The position numbers and the translations under genes are program-made. Below, in pieces: positions 26,152-36,166 of a DNA stretch of 64,000 nt; positions within the stretch are counted from its first letter, which is position 1; every line of letters begins with the position of its first letter. The stretch is from Thermomicrobiales bacterium (GTDB taxonomy: Bacteria; Chloroflexota; Chloroflexia; Thermomicrobiales; CFX8). The notes under the pieces were generated by a model. That model saw only the letters and a program-made list of their open reading frames with translations, was not told the origin of the DNA and ran no database searches. The stretch covers positions 558,001 to 622,000 of the forward strand of contig JBAOIG010000005.1 in the NCBI GenBank assembly GCA_037045155.1, in the 5' to 3' direction.

Positions 26152-26733
26152 TCACCCCCGCGGAACGAACTTGAAGCAGCCGCGAACATGGTCGTCGATG
26201 ACTCCGATACTCTGCAGATAGGCGTAGATCGTGGTCGAGCCGACGAAGGCGAAGCCGCGCTTCTTGAGGTCGCGAGCGACGGTATCGGACAACGGGGTCG
26301 TCGCCGGGAGCGTCTCAGGCGTGTAGCCCTCCGGATGGCGAACTGGCTCGCCATCGACCCAGTCCCAGAGATAACGGTCGAACGAACCGAGCTCCTCCTG
26401 GACGGCAAGGAATGCCCGGGCATTGCGCGGCGCAGCCTCGATCTTCAGGCGATTGCGGATGATCCCCGAGTCGGCCATGAGTCGGGTGATATCGGACTCG
26501 CCGTAGCGGGCGATCTGCTCCGGGTCGAACCCCTCGAACGCGCGCCGGAACCCCTCGCGCTTGCGCAGGATCGTGATCCACGACAAGCCGGCCTGAAACC
26601 CCTCCAACACGAGCATTTCGTAGAGCTTCTGGTCGTCGTGGCAGGGCACGCCCCACTCCTCATCGTGGTAGAGGATGTAGAGCGGGTCGCTCCCGGGCCA
26701 GGCGCAGCGCTGGCGCGCATCGACGGTCTCCAT
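26152..26733 (-). CDS. tag: DNA-3-methyladenine glycosylase I
   Basis: A 193-residue base-excision repair enzyme that removes 3-methyladenine from alkylated DNA. It has the Tag zinc-binding set: Cys10 and His23 in the N-terminal block (CAWPGSDPLYILYHDEEWG) and His182-x3-Cys186 near the C terminus. The LEGFQAGLSWITILRKR substrate-pocket segment, with the conserved Glu and Trp, is also present. The start is the ATG at 26733 behind AAGGGG. A much longer upstream frame exists but overlaps the neighbouring promoter region and has no family match. It is monocistronic. Confidence 0.94.
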   Translation of the reverse strand: METVDARQRCAWPGSDPLYILYHDEEWGVPCHDDQKLYEMLVLEGFQAGLSWITILRKREGFRRAFEGFDPEQIARYGESDITRLMADSGIIRNRLKIEAAPRNARAFLAVQEELGSFDRYLWDWVDGEPVRHPEGYTPETLPATTPLSDTVARDLKKRGFAFVGSTTIYAYLQSIGVIDDHVRGCFKFVPRG

Positions 26734-26863
26734 TTCATCCACCCCTTCGTCAGCCAGAGGACGCACCGCACCGCGCAAGTATGCCGCGTCGATCGGCACG
26801 GTTCTTGATATGAGGGATCTTGCTCGGGTGTGAAATCCGATCGGCGCAATCGAGGAGGCGGGA

Positions 26864-27829
26864 ATGAGCAAGCAGGCGAAGACTCTCAGCGGGTTTCTTG
26901 AAGGCGAGCAATTCGCATGGCTGGAGACGGTCGCGAATCCCCTCCAGGATTCGGTAACACGCGTATTCAATACCAGCGACGGGGCCAGGCAGGTGAAGAG
27001 CCTGCTCAACGGCACACAGGCCCGACATCGTATTCATCCGATGCTCGTGGCCGCGCCGCTCGGCGCCTGGATAATGGCTGCGGCCTTCGACGCGCTGGAG
27101 GTCTTCGGCAGGAGTCACACGCCGCACTTCCGGACTGCGGCAGACACGGCGATCGGCGTCGGAATCGTCTCCTCGAGCGCGGCCGTGCTGACCGGGCTAG
27201 CTGACTTCGCCGACCTCTGGGGCCATCCTCGCAGGGTCACCGTGGCGCACGCGCTCTCGAACACGACCGCGCTTGCCTGCTACAGCGCATCGCTCGCGCT
27301 GCGTCTGGCCGGCCAACGCAGCGCAGGCAGGATGTTCGCTGGCGCCGGCTTCGGCGCATTGGCGCTCGGCGGCGCGCTCGGCGGGGACCTGGTCTACAAC
27401 CTCGGCACAAATGTCCGCGTCGCGCTCTACCCGAAGCCCCAGATCGAGGAACGCGACGTGCTGGCGTCGGATGAGATCGCCGAGGGAGAGCGGGTCGTCG
27501 TCGAGGACGGCTGGTCGCCAGTGATGCTCTACCGCACCGCCGGCCAGGTCTACGCCGTCGAGGACTGGTGTCCACACGCGGGCGGGCCGCTCTCGGAGGG
27601 TCCGATTCACGACTGTATCGTCACCTGTCCGTGGCATGGCTCGCGATTCGATGTCCGCAATGGCGCGCCGCTGACCGGTCCGGCCTCCAGTCCACTCCGC
27701 ACCTTCGATGTCCGCGAGGATGGCGGGCGCATCCTGATCTCGCCGAACTACGAAGGGCGTGACTGGCCGGATCCGCCGAAGGATCCACGCACCGCGCCGG
27801 AGCACATCGCGGCCAGCGAGGACGACTAG
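26864..27829 (+). CDS. DUF2231 membrane domain fused to Rieske [2Fe-2S] domain
   Basis: A 321-residue fusion. Residues about 60-190 form a four-helix membrane domain of the DUF2231 type (HPMLVAAPLGAWIMAAAFD, and later segments TAVLTGLADFADLWGHPRR and GAGFGALALGGALGGDLVYN). Residues about 205-310 form a Rieske ferredoxin domain with ligands Cys236-x-His238 and Cys255-x2-His258. The domain would be held at the membrane, probably on the cytoplasmic side. It is likely an electron carrier rather than a bc1 Rieske, since no cytochrome b is linked. Its stop overlaps the convergent lamin-tail gene by four bases. Confidence 0.88.
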   Translation: MSKQAKTLSGFLEGEQFAWLETVANPLQDSVTRVFNTSDGARQVKSLLNGTQARHRIHPMLVAAPLGAWIMAAAFDALEVFGRSHTPHFRTAADTAIGVGIVSSSAAVLTGLADFADLWGHPRRVTVAHALSNTTALACYSASLALRLAGQRSAGRMFAGAGFGALALGGALGGDLVYNLGTNVRVALYPKPQIEERDVLASDEIAEGERVVVEDGWSPVMLYRTAGQVYAVEDWCPHAGGPLSEGPIHDCIVTCPWHGSRFDVRNGAPLTGPASSPLRTFDVREDGGRILISPNYEGRDWPDPPKDPRTAPEHIAASEDD

Positions 27830-29049
27830 TAGAAGTACCCCGACACTGTCTTGCCGGTTGGGTCGATCAGGTAGCCGGAGTCGCCGCCGTTGTTCCAGAC
27901 TGCGCCGGTGCGGCCCCAGTAGATATCAGTCGGAGTGTTCAGCCCCTTGGCGACGTGCAGGCGTAACGACGCGCCGGGCAGCAGGAAGACGCCATCGGGA
28001 AATGTGAACGTCGTGCCGGATTCATCCTTGACCTGCCATCCCTTGAGATGAATGGTCACGTCATCATGATTGCGGATGAGGGCGTACTCGTACTTCGCGC
28101 CCTCTTCCCAGCTCGGATCTGCCAGGATGTAATCAATCCGCAGGTCTCCAGTCGTGATGTTCGCTAGCGTAAGCGTCTCGCCGGCCTGGCCATAGCGCCA
28201 TGTGTAGTAATGCAGCCCGATGTTGCCGGCCTCGACCTGCCACTCTGGAGAGTTGGCCGGTGTATAGGTGAGGCAGCGACGCTCGAAACATTGCACCAGC
28301 ACGTCGGACGCGGTCCCGCCAACGCGGACGTTGGCCCAGTAGGCGTCGGTGATCGGGTAGCCGGTGGCATAGAAGGGGTTCTCGAACAGCGGCTCGGTTG
28401 CGTAGATTCCCCCCTTGTAGACAGTGCCCTGGCTCTGCATGAACGCCCAGAACGGGCTGGCGACCCAGTGTCCGGTAAGGGAAACCCACTCCGCGTCGGT
28501 CGCGCCCCACTGCGCCAGCCACGGGTTCGTATCGACGTTGCCGTCGCGCGCGAGCGTCGCGACGATTGGCGCGCCCTGGACGGAGCGGCTGGCGTCACGC
28601 ACAGTGGCGAAGGTCGCGTATGTCGGGCCGGCCGGGTCATCGGCGTCGCCGGCCACGTTGACGACGGCCGGCTCACGCGCCAGCCATGCGCTGTCGCCGA
28701 CCGCCATCCGCCCGCTGATCAACTCACTCGCCAGCAAGCCGTTGGTGACATACCAGGGGGATGAACGATCGCCGTCGCGGTTGTTGATCTCCATCCGCGA
28801 CTTGTCGAAGTACTGGACGATCCGCGTGCCGCCGGGGGAATTCACATAGGGTTCACTCAGCAGTCCGGTTGTCGCTGCCGGCCCCCACATCCAGGTGCGC
28901 TGTGTCTGTTGCGCCACGATCGGCATATCTGTCCGCGCCCACGTGCGTTCGAAGGCAGTGTGCTCGGTCGGCGCTGCCGAGGCGGCCGGCGCAAGCGCCA
29001 GCCCGATGGTCGCGACCAGTAGACAGGCGATGGCGCGTCGTAACGACAT
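27826..29049 (-). CDS. Secreted protein with C-terminal lamin-tail domain
   Basis: A 407-residue protein with a signal peptide (LRRAIACLLVATIGLALAPA, cleavage near ASA-AP). A central domain of about 260 residues is not recognised; it is rich in Trp and Tyr and has conserved-looking WLAREPAVVNV and QGTVYKGGIYATEPLFENP blocks. A lamin-tail (LTD) immunoglobulin-like fold covers about 300-407 (EYALIRNHDDVTIHLKGWQV, LLPGASLRLHVAKG). LTDs in secreted bacterial proteins often sit beside nucleases or esterases, but no catalytic motif is evident here. The start ATG has AAGGGAG nine bases upstream. Confidence 0.75.
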   Translation of the reverse strand: MSLRRAIACLLVATIGLALAPAASAAPTEHTAFERTWARTDMPIVAQQTQRTWMWGPAATTGLLSEPYVNSPGGTRIVQYFDKSRMEINNRDGDRSSPWYVTNGLLASELISGRMAVGDSAWLAREPAVVNVAGDADDPAGPTYATFATVRDASRSVQGAPIVATLARDGNVDTNPWLAQWGATDAEWVSLTGHWVASPFWAFMQSQGTVYKGGIYATEPLFENPFYATGYPITDAYWANVRVGGTASDVLVQCFERRCLTYTPANSPEWQVEAGNIGLHYYTWRYGQAGETLTLANITTGDLRIDYILADPSWEEGAKYEYALIRNHDDVTIHLKGWQVKDESGTTFTFPDGVFLLPGASLRLHVAKGLNTPTDIYWGRTGAVWNNGGDSGYLIDPTGKTVSGYFY

Positions 29050-29266
29050 CTCCCCCGGCTCCCTTCGTTGCGTTCGTGGCGGGGATCGTCGCAGGGCGTG
29101 GTCGAGTCGTCAATCGGGTGGCCGGAACGGACGTAGTCAAGGCAACAAATTGCCCGACCGGCGCGAGAGACGTATTCGCGATAGCCGAATGCGCGTATCA
29201 TTGCGCATCTACCCCGGCGTTGGCGGGGGATGCGAGCAGACAGCTTACCCCGGCAGCGAGGTTGAC

Positions 29267-30535
29267 GTGCAGCAAGTCCACCGATTTTCGGATCTTTCCG
29301 CGCCGGCAGCTCGGCGCGGATTCGTGCTCCTGGGCCTGATGACGCTCTTCTTCGGCCTGTCAATGGCCATCCAGGAGAATATCGTCACCAACTACTTCGA
29401 CGAGGTCCTTGGCTTGCAGGGACCGCAGTTCGGCTACATCACCGCGATCCGCGAGGTGCCGGGCTTTCTGCTGATCTTCGTGGCCGCGATCTTCTACCGG
29501 ATGTCGATCCCGCGGCTGACATCGATGATGCTGGTCGTGCTGGCCGTCGGCTACTTTCTGTTTGGTCTGTCCAACTCGTTCTGGACGGTCGCGCCGTGGG
29601 TCATTCTGTCGTCGATGGGCTACCACACGGTGCTCCAGACGCAGTACGCGCTGGGGATGAGCCTGACCAACGAACGTCGCAGCGGCAGCATCCTCGGCAA
29701 GATGGGCGCGATCAACAGCGCCGGCGCGCTGATCGCGATGGTGCTGGTCTTCATCGTCTTCTACTTCGACCTGCTGTCATTCCGGCCGATGTTCATTATC
29801 GCCGGCGGTTTCGCGCTCCTCGCCGCCGTCGCGATCTACAACTTCCCTCACCTGCACGACGGCGAGGAACGCGCGTTTATCGGGAAGCGCGATCCGATCG
29901 TCTTTCGCAAGCCATACAAGTTCTATTACTATCTCAGCATCCTCGACGGCGCTCGCCAGCAGATCTTCTTCTCGTTCGGCCTCTGGGTGCTGGTCCACGC
30001 TCACGGCCTCGGTGTTCCCGAAATCTCGGCGCTGCTGATCGTCGTTCGCACTGGGGCGATGTTTGCCAGTCCCTGGATCGGCCGGACGATCGACTTCTAC
30101 GGCGAGAAGCGGATGCTGTCGGCAGTCAATATCGCCTACGTGCTGGCGCTCGGCGGGTACGCGGTAACGAACAATATCTATATCGCCTGCCTGTCATACG
30201 TCGCGTACTCGTTCATCACGCCGCTATCGTCGATCGGCGCAGCCACGTACCTGCGCAAGATCGCGGTGACAAACGAGATCGCGCCATCGCTGGCGATGGG
30301 GGTCACCTTCCAGCATATGGCGGCGATCATCGTGCCGATCTCAGCGGGCTTCATCCTGAACTTCGTTGGCTATCAGATCCCGTTCCTGATCGCCTCCGGC
30401 TTCGCGATCTTCACCTTCTTCATGACCCTGCGACTCGACCCGGCCAATCAGAAATCGCCGGCCCGGATCGCCGAAGACCAGCAGCGCGCGTTGGAGGAGG
30501 CGCAGGCCGACGCGGCGCTGAGTCGGGCACACTAG
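29267..30535 (+). CDS. MFS-type transporter
   Basis: A 422-residue membrane protein with 12 predicted helices of the major facilitator superfamily. Loop motifs include the inter-helix FYRMSIPRLTS segment and the second-half SPWIGRTIDFYGEKRML loop, a variant of the G-x-x-x-D/R MFS motif A. The start is the GTG at 29267 (GCGAGG five bases before). Longer frames upstream read through the divergent promoter region of the lamin-tail gene. The substrate is unknown; the family resembles drug or metabolite exporters. It ends four bases from the convergent alcohol dehydrogenase. Confidence 0.82.
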   Translation: MQQVHRFSDLSAPAARRGFVLLGLMTLFFGLSMAIQENIVTNYFDEVLGLQGPQFGYITAIREVPGFLLIFVAAIFYRMSIPRLTSMMLVVLAVGYFLFGLSNSFWTVAPWVILSSMGYHTVLQTQYALGMSLTNERRSGSILGKMGAINSAGALIAMVLVFIVFYFDLLSFRPMFIIAGGFALLAAVAIYNFPHLHDGEERAFIGKRDPIVFRKPYKFYYYLSILDGARQQIFFSFGLWVLVHAHGLGVPEISALLIVVRTGAMFASPWIGRTIDFYGEKRMLSAVNIAYVLALGGYAVTNNIYIACLSYVAYSFITPLSSIGAATYLRKIAVTNEIAPSLAMGVTFQHMAAIIVPISAGFILNFVGYQIPFLIASGFAIFTFFMTLRLDPANQKSPARIAEDQQRALEEAQADAALSRAH

Positions 30536-30539
30536 CCCG

Positions 30540-31643
30540 TCAGTCGAAGATAATCAGGCCACGGCCGGGTTCGCCACGATCGAGCGCGGCGTAGGCCTCG
30601 TTGATCTGCTCCAGTGGATAGCGACGCGTCACCAGCCCTTCGAGATCGATCTTGCCGGCCTTGGCCAGCGTCAGCAGGCGCGGCATGTCGATCGAGACGC
30701 GCGCTGATCCATAGTAGCTGCCCTTGAGCGTCTTCTCCGTCCCGGCCAGCATGCGAGCGTCGATCGCCGCCGTCACGCCATCCGGCGCCATGCCGGCGAT
30801 CACGGCCGTGCCGCCAGGTCGCAGGCAATCGAACGCCGTGGTGACGGTCGCGCCGGTTCCGAGCGCCTCGAAAGCATAGTCGACTCCGCCGCCGGTCATC
30901 TCGCGAATACGCTGGACAGGGTCGGCCTCGCTGGCATCGACGTCATCGGTCGCGCCGAAGCGGCGCGCCATCTCCAGCTTCGGCTCGCTGATATCAACCG
31001 CAATGATCTGCGAGGCATTCGCCAGACGCGCGCCCTGGATGATGTTGAGGCCGACGCCGCCACAGCCAATGACGGCGACGGTGCTGCCGGGCTCGACGCC
31101 GGCCGTGTTGATCACCGCGCCGATGCCGGTCGTCACCGAACAGCCAACCAGCGCGGCCATCTCCATCGACACGTCGGCGGGGATCGGCACAGCGCCGCTC
31201 TCGTGGACGACGGTATATTCCGCCATCGACGCTGTGCGGGCGAAGTGGTAGATGGGTTGGCCGTCCTTGCTGAGGCGCGTGCCACCACCTGGCAGGACGC
31301 CGAGCGGGTACTTCCGGGTCGTCTCGCACAGGTGCGGCTTGCCAGAGACACAATAGCGGCAGACGCCGCAGTTTGGCGAAAAGTTCAGGATGACCCGGTC
31401 ACCCGGCTTCACCCGCGTCACGCCTGGGCCGACTGCTTCGACGACGCCGGCCGCCTCGTGGCCGAGAACCATCGGCAGCGGCATCCGCCACTCGCCGTTG
31501 ATCGCGTGCAGGTCGCTCCGACAGACGCCGCCCGCGGCGATCTTCACCATCACCTCGCCGGCCTGGGGGTCGTCGAGCTGAACCTCCTCGACGCGAATCG
31601 GCTGATTCGGCTCGTAGAGCACGCCGGCCCTGATCGTCCGCAT
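30540..31643 (-). CDS. Zinc-dependent alcohol dehydrogenase
   Basis: A 367-residue class III/MDR-type NAD(P)-dependent dehydrogenase. It has the catalytic-zinc site (GGVCRSDLHAING, with Cys and nearby His; LGHEAAGVVEAVG), the structural-zinc cysteines in CGVCRYCVSGKPHLC, and the Rossmann motif VIGCGGVGLN. The start ATG at 31643 follows GGAGGAAGGGAGAG. It is monocistronic. The primary substrate (primary alcohol, formaldehyde adduct or other) cannot be told from sequence; the family includes NDMA-type and S-hydroxymethylglutathione/mycothiol dehydrogenases. Confidence 0.92.
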   Translation of the reverse strand: MRTIRAGVLYEPNQPIRVEEVQLDDPQAGEVMVKIAAGGVCRSDLHAINGEWRMPLPMVLGHEAAGVVEAVGPGVTRVKPGDRVILNFSPNCGVCRYCVSGKPHLCETTRKYPLGVLPGGGTRLSKDGQPIYHFARTASMAEYTVVHESGAVPIPADVSMEMAALVGCSVTTGIGAVINTAGVEPGSTVAVIGCGGVGLNIIQGARLANASQIIAVDISEPKLEMARRFGATDDVDASEADPVQRIREMTGGGVDYAFEALGTGATVTTAFDCLRPGGTAVIAGMAPDGVTAAIDARMLAGTEKTLKGSYYGSARVSIDMPRLLTLAKAGKIDLEGLVTRRYPLEQINEAYAALDRGEPGRGLIIFD

Positions 31644-31731
31644 CGGACTCTCCCTTCCTCCGGGCCTGCGCGATATCGCAGGCCACACGGGCGGCATCGA
31701 CATCTCAATGCCGCCCATGATAGCGGAAGCG

Positions 31732-32130
31732 TCAGACGGTGGCGCGGCTGAAGGCAAGCGATTGCGTGCGCTGCGCCAGCGTGATGGCCAGCCAGAACAT
31801 GATCAGCGCATTGACCGCATGAAGCGCAGCCATCGCGCCGATACTGGACAGTGCAAACGGATACTGCATGCCGTAGAGCATGAACTCGGCGAACGCCAGC
31901 CCGACGATCAGCCAGGGCAATCGGCCAACGACGGCGAACGCGACCATCAGCACGGTGAAGCCGCCGACCATCTGTCCGAACTGGACATGATCTGGCCAGC
32001 GCGTTGCGTCGTTGAAGACGCTGAGGCCGGCCAGGAAGACCTGGATAATGACGCCAACTGCGTACAGCCAGGCGCTAACAACGAAACCTATCCGTGACCA
32101 ACGGGAGATCGGGTGCGCTGGGGAGATCAC
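31732..32130 (-). CDS. Four-helix membrane protein (DUF6220-like)
   Basis: A 132-residue protein with four hydrophobic segments and a WLYAVGVIIQVFLAGLSVF start block, resembling DUF6220 proteins of Actinobacteria and Chloroflexota. The function is unknown. The start is the GTG at 32130, with GGAGAAAGGAT upstream; a longer frame to 32304 is Arg-rich and has no ribosome-binding site. It is divergent from the SIMPL/GH13 pair. Confidence 0.6.
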   Translation of the reverse strand: MISPAHPISRWSRIGFVVSAWLYAVGVIIQVFLAGLSVFNDATRWPDHVQFGQMVGGFTVLMVAFAVVGRLPWLIVGLAFAEFMLYGMQYPFALSSIGAMAALHAVNALIMFWLAITLAQRTQSLAFSRATV

Positions 32131-32263
32131 TCTGCGATTATCCTTTCTCCAGACTGTGCGGGTGGGGAGCACTGCCCGCGAACATCGGTCAGAACAGTAC
32201 CGCGATTTGATGACGACCCGATGACGGACGAGCGCCACCGGGCGACGATAGGAATGGGTCAAC

Positions 32264-32914
32264 ATGTCAGCAACAGTGACGGTCCGTGGGACCGCAGTAA
32301 TCAACGCTCAGCCCGATGAGGTGGAGCTCGATCTCTCGGTCTCCTACCTCGATCGCACCGCCGAGGCAGCGCTGGCGGAAGTGATTAAGCGTAGCGCGAC
32401 GCTCGAAGAAATCCTCAGCGAGTTGAGCATCGACCGCGCGTGCTGGACGACGACCGGCGCCACCGTTCAAGAAGAGACCGAGTGGAACAGCAAGGAAAGC
32501 AAGCACATCCATCGTGGCTATCGCGCAACGAACTGCGTCCATTTGCTCCTCACCGACCCCGAACCGCTGGGCAAGCTGATCAGCGCAGCAGTGGCGCGGA
32601 GCATGGCAGCGATCGAAGGGCCTACCTGGAGCGTAGCGCTGGACAACCCGGCCCGCCTCGACGCTTGCCGTGCTGCGGCGGAAAATGCGGCGGCACGAGC
32701 CGAGGCCTACGTCACCGCGCTCGGCGCGCGACTTGGCGCGATCATCAGCATCTCCGAGCCAGGCACGACGATCGAGCCAATCCGTCGTGATGTCGTCGCC
32801 AGCCCGCCGATGACAATGGCCCGCATGGCGCCCGATATGGAGCTGGGCATCAACGCGGGGGAGATGGAAGTGCGCGCGACAGTGCAGGTCACCTACGCCA
32901 TCGAGCAGGGATGA
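32264..32914 (+). CDS. SIMPL-domain protein (DUF541), cytoplasmic
   Basis: A 216-residue SIMPL (signalling molecule that associates with mouse pelle-like kinase) family protein. It has the opening TVTVRGTAVINAQPDEVELDLSVSY pattern, the ACWTTTGATVQEE block and the C-terminal LGARLGAIISISE segment. Unlike many periplasmic SIMPL proteins it has no signal peptide. The role of the family is poorly known (stress, membrane integrity). AGGAATGGG precedes the ATG. Its stop overlaps the glycosidase start by four bases (ATGA), so the two are translationally coupled. Confidence 0.8.
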   Translation: MSATVTVRGTAVINAQPDEVELDLSVSYLDRTAEAALAEVIKRSATLEEILSELSIDRACWTTTGATVQEETEWNSKESKHIHRGYRATNCVHLLLTDPEPLGKLISAAVARSMAAIEGPTWSVALDNPARLDACRAAAENAAARAEAYVTALGARLGAIISISEPGTTIEPIRRDVVASPPMTMARMAPDMELGINAGEMEVRATVQVTYAIEQG

Positions 32915-34577
32915 TCGAGCGAGAGGACAGGGACAGGCCGTTGGAACCCAGCGAGCGTCTCTGGTGGCAGGCCGGGGTCATCTACCAGGTCTATCCGCGC
33001 AGCTTTCAGGACACTGATGGCGATGGGGTCGGCGACCTTCGCGGGGTGATCGAGCGGCTCAATTACCTGAGCGACACGCTCGGCATCGACGCGATCTGGC
33101 TCTCACCGTTCTTCCCATCGCCGATGCGTGACTTCGGCTATGACATCGCCGACTACACCGACGTCGACCCGCTCTTCGGCGATCTGGCCACGTTCGACGA
33201 GCTGGTGGCCGAGGCGCATGCCCGCAACATGAGGATCATCATCGACTATGTTCCGAACCACTGTTCCGACCAGCACCCGTGGTTCGTCGAGGCGCGCTCG
33301 TCACGCGAGAGTGCGAAGCGCGACTGGTTCATCTGGGCCGACCCGAAGCCGGACGGATCGCCGCCAAACAACTGGATCGGCCCGTTCGGCGGCTCGACCT
33401 GGGAGCTGGGACAACGCCGACCGGCCAGTACTACCTACATGTCTTCCTGCCCGAGCAGCCGGATCTGAACTGGCGCAACCCGGATCTCCGCGCGGAGATG
33501 CTCGACGTACTGCGATTCTGGCTCGCGCGCGGCGTCGATGGGGTGCGGATCGACGCCCTCCATAATGTGATGAAGGATCCCCACCTGCGCGACAACCCGG
33601 AGAATCACGCCGGCCACCTGGAAACCCACCGCACGCACGGCCTCGAGTTCGACCGTCAGCAACATCTGCATGAGTTCGACCATGACGACAACCACGAGGT
33701 CGCCCGCGCGATGCGGGCAGTGCTGGACGAGTTCGAAGCGGAACGCCCGCGCGTCGCGATCGGCGAGCTGCATATTTTCGACCTCGATCGCTGGGCGCGC
33801 TATTACGGCGAGGGACTGGACGAGCTACATCTGCCGTTCAACTTCGGCCTGCTGAACACGCCCAGGGAGGCGGGTCGTGTCCGCGCGCTGGTCGACGCCA
33901 TCGAGGCAGCGGTCCCACCTGGCGGCTGGCCGAACTATGTCCTCGGCAACCACGACGAGCCACGCATCGCGACCCGCGTCGGCGTGGATGAAGCGCGCGT
34001 CGGGATGATGCTCCTGTTGACACTGCGCGGCACGCCGACGCTGTACTACGGTGACGAGCTGGGGGTGCGCGACGCCACGGTGTCGATCGAGCAGATGCGG
34101 GATCCGTGGGGCATCCGGATGGGCGAGGCGCAGTTCAGCCGAGACCCTGCACGCGCGTCGATGCCCTGGGACGATAGCCCCAACGGTGGCTTCTGCCCGG
34201 CCGGCGTTGAGCCGTGGTTGCCGCTCGCGCCCGATCTGGCGACGACGAATGTCGTGGCCCAGGCCGCCGACCCACACTCGATGCTCAATCTCACTCGCGC
34301 GCTGCTGCGGCTGCGCCGCGCCAGTCCGGCATTGTCGGTTGGCGACTATCGGGCGCTGGACGCGGTCCCGCCGGATGTGTTCGGTTTTTTGCGCGAGGCG
34401 GGCGAAGATCGCTATCTGGTGCTGCTGAGCTTCGCGAGACGCACAGTGACGATCGAGCTCCCTGAGGCCGGCCAGGCGGCGATCGCCGTCTCGACGGCGC
34501 TGGACCGCGAGGGGCCGGCCGACCTGGCGAACCTGACGCTGCGTGGCAACGAAGGGCTCGTCCTGCAACTGGCCTAG
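32911..34577 (+). pseudogene. Alpha-glucosidase/oligo-1,6-glucosidase GH13, single-base frameshift
   Basis: Two overlapping frames together spell one GH13 enzyme of about 555 residues. Frame one runs from 32911 and covers region I (DYVPNHCSDQHPWF) up to about 33408. It then goes out of frame and ends at 33468. The rest, from about 33410 to 34577, lies in another frame and has region II (GVRIDALH, nucleophile Asp codon 33552-33554), region III (VAIGELHIF, acid/base Glu) and region IV (VLGNHDEPR). One extra G in the GGG run at 33408-33410 would restore a single frame (WELGTTPTGQYYLH). All catalytic residues survive, so the break is recent or a sequencing error. It is coupled to the SIMPL gene. 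Confidence 0.88.
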
Positions 34578-34868
34578 TCGCGCCGCGACAGTTGGCGTTA
34601 CGCTCCGACCGGCGCGCCCCACCAGACACGGGCTATCGCGGATCTCCGCTCGCGTCCGTCGTGGGATACTCGTCGCAGAACGTATTCGGCGGATGAGCCA
34701 GAGCTTGCATCGCTGCGATCTTTCGCCGCCGACGCATCGTCATTCGTTCGTCATCTTCCACATGCATAATAGGTCGGTTTGCCGCGAATTTCGAGCGGGA
34801 ATGAGCGGCCGTTCACATCAGTCAATGAGCATCATGCAGCGCATCGTTCGACCGAAGGAAGACATCCC

Positions 34869-36107
34869 GTGCCACGAATGCCCATGCCCGCGATGATGCG
34901 CGACCCCGCGTTGCGCATGATCCTCATCCTCGCCGCATTATCTGGGGGAGCGTTCGGGCTGACGATCCCGTTTCTGACGCTCGTCGCCCGCGAGCGCGGC
35001 GTCTCGCTTGGCGCGATCGGGGTCATGGCCTCCAGCTATCTCATCGCCCAGACTGTCTTGCAACTACCGTTTGGCTCGCTGTCGGACCGGATCGGGCGGA
35101 CCACGCCGATCGCGGCCGGCTTCGCCGTCGAAGCAGTTGCCTCGCTGGGGTTCGTCTTCGCCAATTCGGCCACGACGTTCATCGCGCTACGCGTCCTGCA
35201 GGGGGTGAGCCTGGCGTTGATCATGCCGGCGCTGCGGGCGCTGGTCGCGGATGTGACGCCGGTCAACCGGCGAGGGCAGGCATATGCGTGGCTCTTCGCC
35301 AGCTTCAGCGGCGGGATGTTACTCGGGCCACCGCTCGGCGGGTTTCTCGCCGCTCCGCTTGGTCGCAGCCCGCTCTTCATCGTCGCTGCTGTGATCAACC
35401 TGGCGGTGGCCATTATCGCGCTCGGCTGGCTGCGGGGAATCGGCCGGCAACCGGGCCAGCATGATTCGGGCGTACGGGTGCCAACATCCGCGATCTTCAC
35501 CAGCGCGCTGATCGGCGCGTTCATCATGGGCTTCGGCGCGCGCATTCTCGAGGGGATGTTCGCGGGCGTGTGGTCGATCTACCTGGACGATATCGGCGCG
35601 AGCGATGTTCAGATTGGCCTCTCGTTCGCGACCTGGTCGATCGCGTTCATGCTCTTCACCCCGATCGGCGGGCGACTTGCCGACCGTGGATTCCGGTGGC
35701 GGAAGCTCCTGATTGGCAACCTTGTTATGGCTGCGCTCATCATCAGCTACGGAGTGATCCAGGTAGTGCCGGTGATTCTGGCCATCGGGCTGATCGAGGG
35801 CGCCGTCGCAACGGTCACGGTGCCAGCACTGGATGCCTACCTCGCCTCAGTCGCCGACCCGCGCATCCAGGGAAGGATTCAGGGCACCTACGCAACGATC
35901 GGCACGGCCGGCGCTGCCGTCAGCGCCTTCCTCGGCACCGTCCTCTACAAGCACTCGCAACTGCTGCCCTTCCTCGTCGCCGGAGGTATACTTGCCATAA
36001 TCACTCTCTCGGGGATCGGACTGGTGCGCAACGCTGAGATTCAGATGGCTGCCGCGCCGTTAGTTATCGAGCCCATGGCCACGACACTACCCGACCCGGC
36101 ACTCTGA
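34869..36107 (+). CDS. MFS-type transporter
   Basis: A 412-residue membrane protein with 12 helices of the major facilitator superfamily, close to tetracycline/sugar-type multidrug exporters. Motif A appears as GSLSDRIGRTTPI, and the second-half counterpart as GGRLADRGFRWRKLL. The start is the GTG at 34869, with GAAGGAAG nine bases upstream. An ATG-led longer frame from 34779 is not supported by a ribosome-binding site. About 290 bases before it show no gene or clear structure. The substrate is unknown. Confidence 0.85.
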   Translation: MPRMPMPAMMRDPALRMILILAALSGGAFGLTIPFLTLVARERGVSLGAIGVMASSYLIAQTVLQLPFGSLSDRIGRTTPIAAGFAVEAVASLGFVFANSATTFIALRVLQGVSLALIMPALRALVADVTPVNRRGQAYAWLFASFSGGMLLGPPLGGFLAAPLGRSPLFIVAAVINLAVAIIALGWLRGIGRQPGQHDSGVRVPTSAIFTSALIGAFIMGFGARILEGMFAGVWSIYLDDIGASDVQIGLSFATWSIAFMLFTPIGGRLADRGFRWRKLLIGNLVMAALIISYGVIQVVPVILAIGLIEGAVATVTVPALDAYLASVADPRIQGRIQGTYATIGTAGAAVSAFLGTVLYKHSQLLPFLVAGGILAIITLSGIGLVRNAEIQMAAAPLVIEPMATTLPDPAL

Positions 36108-36166
36108 CCGCAACGTTCGGATAGCGGTGCATGTTCGGCGCGCCTACGATACGATCGGAGGTGATG

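Noticed and set aside
34578..34868. Extra gene or 5' extension in the 290 bases before the second MFS gene
   Set aside because: The frames here have no ribosome-binding site, and the GTG at 34869 explains the start. Nothing else was seen in the gap.
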